Shown here: positions 61,906-64,000 of the stretch, piece by piece
Position numbering within the stretch: the first letter of the stretch is position 1
Layout of the letters: the number at the start of each line of letters is the position of its first letter
Source of the DNA: an uncultured Ruminiclostridium sp.
GTDB taxonomy: Bacteria > Bacillota > Clostridia > Oscillospirales > Ruminococcaceae
Assembly (NCBI GenBank): GCA_947594425.1
Contig: CANQED010000002.1
Span: 126,364 to 190,363 of the forward strand
DNA length: 64,000 nucleotides
Direction of reading: 5' to 3'
Notes under the pieces: generated by a model
Told to the model about the DNA's origin: nothing
The model's database searches: none
The model's input: only the letters and a program-made list of their open reading frames with translations
Translations under genes and position numbers: made by a program

Positions 61906-64000
61906 TTACTTCGTCTTGACCGTTATCGTCTTAGCCGCACCGTAGAGCGCGGTCTTTCCGCTCATCTTGTACGCCTTTATTCTAAACGTGTATGAGGTCT
62001 TAGACTTAAGTCCCGACTTCTTAAACTCAACGGTAGAGTTCTTAGTTAACTTGCCCGCGCGCTTCCATACGCCGCCCACTTTCATCTCTACGATATAACC
62101 GTCGGCGCTTGTATTTTTGCTCCACGACAATCTAACCGCATTCTTAGCGGAGGCTTTGAGCTTCAGCCCGCTCACCGCGCTCGGGCTTGTGCGTACCGAT
62201 ATGGTCTTAGCGGTGCCGTAGAGAGCGGTCTTTCCGCTCATCTTATAGGCTTTTACGCGGAAGGTGTACGCGGTGCCTGCCTTTAGCTTAGACTTCTTAA
62301 ACTCTACGGTAGAGTTCTTGGCTATCTTGCCTACGCGGACCCACTTAGCGCCGTCTTTCATTTCAATGATATAGCCGTCGGCGCTTGTGTTCTTAGTCCA
62401 AGTGAGGCGTAATGCGTCAGCAGCGCGTGCTTTGAGCTTAAGGCCGCTAATCGCGCTCGGGTTGGTGCGCGCGGATATGGTCTTGTACCCACTGTAAAGG
62501 GCGGTCGAGCCTATCATCTTGTATGCGCGTATGCGGAAGCTGTACGCTGTGCCCGCTTTAAGCTTAGATATGCGGTACTCGGTGGTGGAATTCTTGCTTA
62601 TCTTAGCGACACGCACCCACCTATTGCCGTCCTTGCGCTCGAGGATATACCCGTCGGCGGCGGTGTTCTTATTCCACGAAAGGCGCAGGGCGTCGGCCGC
62701 GCGGCCTTTGAGCTTAAGGCCGGATACGGCGGAAACAGTTTTCTTTGCCGTGTAGGTATCCTTATAGCTGTCGCCGCAGACGGAGCAGGTGTGCAGTGTA
62801 TAGCCCTCGGCGGTGTAGGTCGGAGCGACTACCTTATCGACATATGTGTGCTTACCGGTCGGGGGTATTATTTTCCCATCATGCGCATAACAAACCGAAC
62901 ACCAGCGCGACATTACGCCGTTTACCACGCAGGTCGGCTCGGTGCTGACCTCCCACTCTCCCCAAGTGTGCTCACCCGTAGGGGGAATTTCGCGAGAGTC
63001 AAATTCGCCGCAAATAATACAGCTTCTGAGGTAATTGCCCGACGACCAGCAAGTCGGCGGGTTTAGCAGCTCCCACTCAGAGAAAGTGTGGACTATCTCC
63101 GTAAGCTCTTCGTCCGTCGGCGTCGGGTCTTTAGCCGCACCATTGCATATCGTGCAGCGATGTGTTTTTATCCCCAAGCTTAAGCATTTACCTAAGCACT
63201 CTAAGCTCCATTCGTCATTATAAACGTGCTCGTGCGGAGTATAATCAAAATGCACCTTATTTAATTTGACAAGGTCAACTAAGCTTGCGCTGCCATCTAT
63301 TTTGTCCCACTGCTCGCGAGTTCCCAAAAAGTATATCTCTCCCGGCAGATCGTAATATCTTTCGCCGTTTTCGGCGGTTTGCCATCCGTTGCTGACAAAT
63401 TCCCAGTTAAGCGCGTCAACGTCCAGCTTTTCCATGCTGCTCGGGACAGTCAGTGATTTAAGCGAATCGCAGCAATTAAACGCGTTGGGCTCTATGTTCT
63501 TTACACCCTCGCGCAATGTAACAGACTTTAAGGCGGTGCAGAAGAAGAACACATCGGTTTTTAATGTTTCGACGCCGCCCGATACTTCCGCCGTTTCAAG
63601 ACTGTCACAGCCCGAAAAAGCAAGGCCCTCTATATCGGTCACCGAGTCCGGGATGATTATTTGCTTAAGCTGGTCACATTCATTAAACGCATATTCGTCT
63701 ATCTTTGTTATCGTGTTAGGAATAGTAAATTCCGTAAACCCGCAGCCCGAGAAGAAGCCTTTAGGCAATTCGGTAAGGCTATTAGGAAGCTTTACGCTCG
63801 TTAACGAGCTGCAAGCGTCAAAGCAGTCATAGCCTATAGTCTTTATGCTCTCGGGGATGACCGCACTTTCGAGCGAGCCGCAAAGAGCAAACGCCCTATC
63901 GCCTATTTCGGTTACACCCTCGGGGATAACAAGCTTAGTTATAGCACTGTCATAAAACGCCTGATGACCTATCATCTCAACATTGTCGGAAAGGATAATA
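61906..64000 (-). CDS. BspA-type leucine-rich-repeat surface protein with three C-terminal FN3 repeats, N-terminus beyond window
   Basis: Repeated ITKIDEYAFNECDQLKQIIIPDSVTDIEGLAFSGCDSLETAEV; three SAVSGLKLKAxAxxALRLSWxKNTxADGYI repeats. Confidence 0.9.
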   Translation of the reverse strand, partial: IILSDNVEMIGHQAFYDSAITKLVIPEGVTEIGDRAFALCGSLESAVIPESIKTIGYDCFDACSSLTSVKLPNSLTELPKGFFSGCGFTEFTIPNTITKIDEYAFNECDQLKQIIIPDSVTDIEGLAFSGCDSLETAEVSGGVETLKTDVFFFCTALKSVTLREGVKNIEPNAFNCCDSLKSLTVPSSMEKLDVDALNWEFVSNGWQTAENGERYYDLPGEIYFLGTREQWDKIDGSASLVDLVKLNKVHFDYTPHEHVYNDEWSLECLGKCLSLGIKTHRCTICNGAAKDPTPTDEELTEIVHTFSEWELLNPPTCWSSGNYLRSCIICGEFDSREIPPTGEHTWGEWEVSTEPTCVVNGVMSRWCSVCYAHDGKIIPPTGKHTYVDKVVAPTYTAEGYTLHTCSVCGDSYKDTYTAKKTVSAVSGLKLKGRAADALRLSWNKNTAADGYILERKDGNRWVRVAKISKNSTTEYRISKLKAGTAYSFRIRAYKMIGSTALYSGYKTISARTNPSAISGLKLKARAADALRLTWTKNTSADGYIIEMKDGAKWVRVGKIAKNSTVEFKKSKLKAGTAYTFRVKAYKMSGKTALYGTAKTISVRTSPSAVSGLKLKASAKNAVRLSWSKNTSADGYIVEMKVGGVWKRAGKLTKNSTVEFKKSGLKSKTSYTFRIKAYKMSGKTALYGAAKTITVKTK
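61920..62730 (-). repeat. Three near-identical FN3-encoding tandem repeats (~280 bp each)
   Basis: Repeated ctcatcttgtacgcctttat / ttaaactc(a/t)acggtagagttctt / ccgtcggcgcttgt blocks. Confidence 0.85.

Overview
This 64-kb window looks like a chromosomal segment of a Ruminococcaceae/Oscillospiraceae-type Firmicute (inference from gene content and spore genes; not searched). Most of it is a housekeeping backbone: BCAA synthesis (partial ilvE; ilvBNC), ferritin, smpB, gdhA, yajC, an Rnf-like D-E-A gene set, rpe, a SpoIIQ-like M23 protein, cmk-plsC-ispH/rpsA fusion, a complete F-type ATP synthase operon, guaA, pst-phoU-phoBR, GH3 and GH2 glycosidases, znuABC-zur, a two-domain DUF6270-like protein and a BspA/FN3 surface protein. 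Between about 32.2 and 40.3 kb lies an AT-rich accessory island. It holds (i) a two-gene operon pairing a putative methyltransferase-fold protein with a protein carrying two tandem DUF262 (GmrS/ParB-like) domains, (ii) an Mrr-type restriction endonuclease, and (iii) two copies of a modular cassette (same promoter, same 185-aa gene, same terminator, different cargo gene) that flank the DUF262 operon in direct orientation. Other points worth a second look: the Rnf-like trio lacks the expected Fe-S cysteines and apparently the RnfD flavinylation motif; an 8-unit ~11-bp-phased GGTTACAA array lies upstream of guaA and of a putative antisense small RNA, and a similar shorter array precedes pstS; two consecutive cloverleaf-like palindromic elements lie upstream of yajC; a run of abutting hairpins lies at 40.86-41.14 kb; and there is an internal ribosome-binding site inside the ispH-rpsA fusion. 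No tRNA, rRNA, CRISPR array or transposase was recognised.
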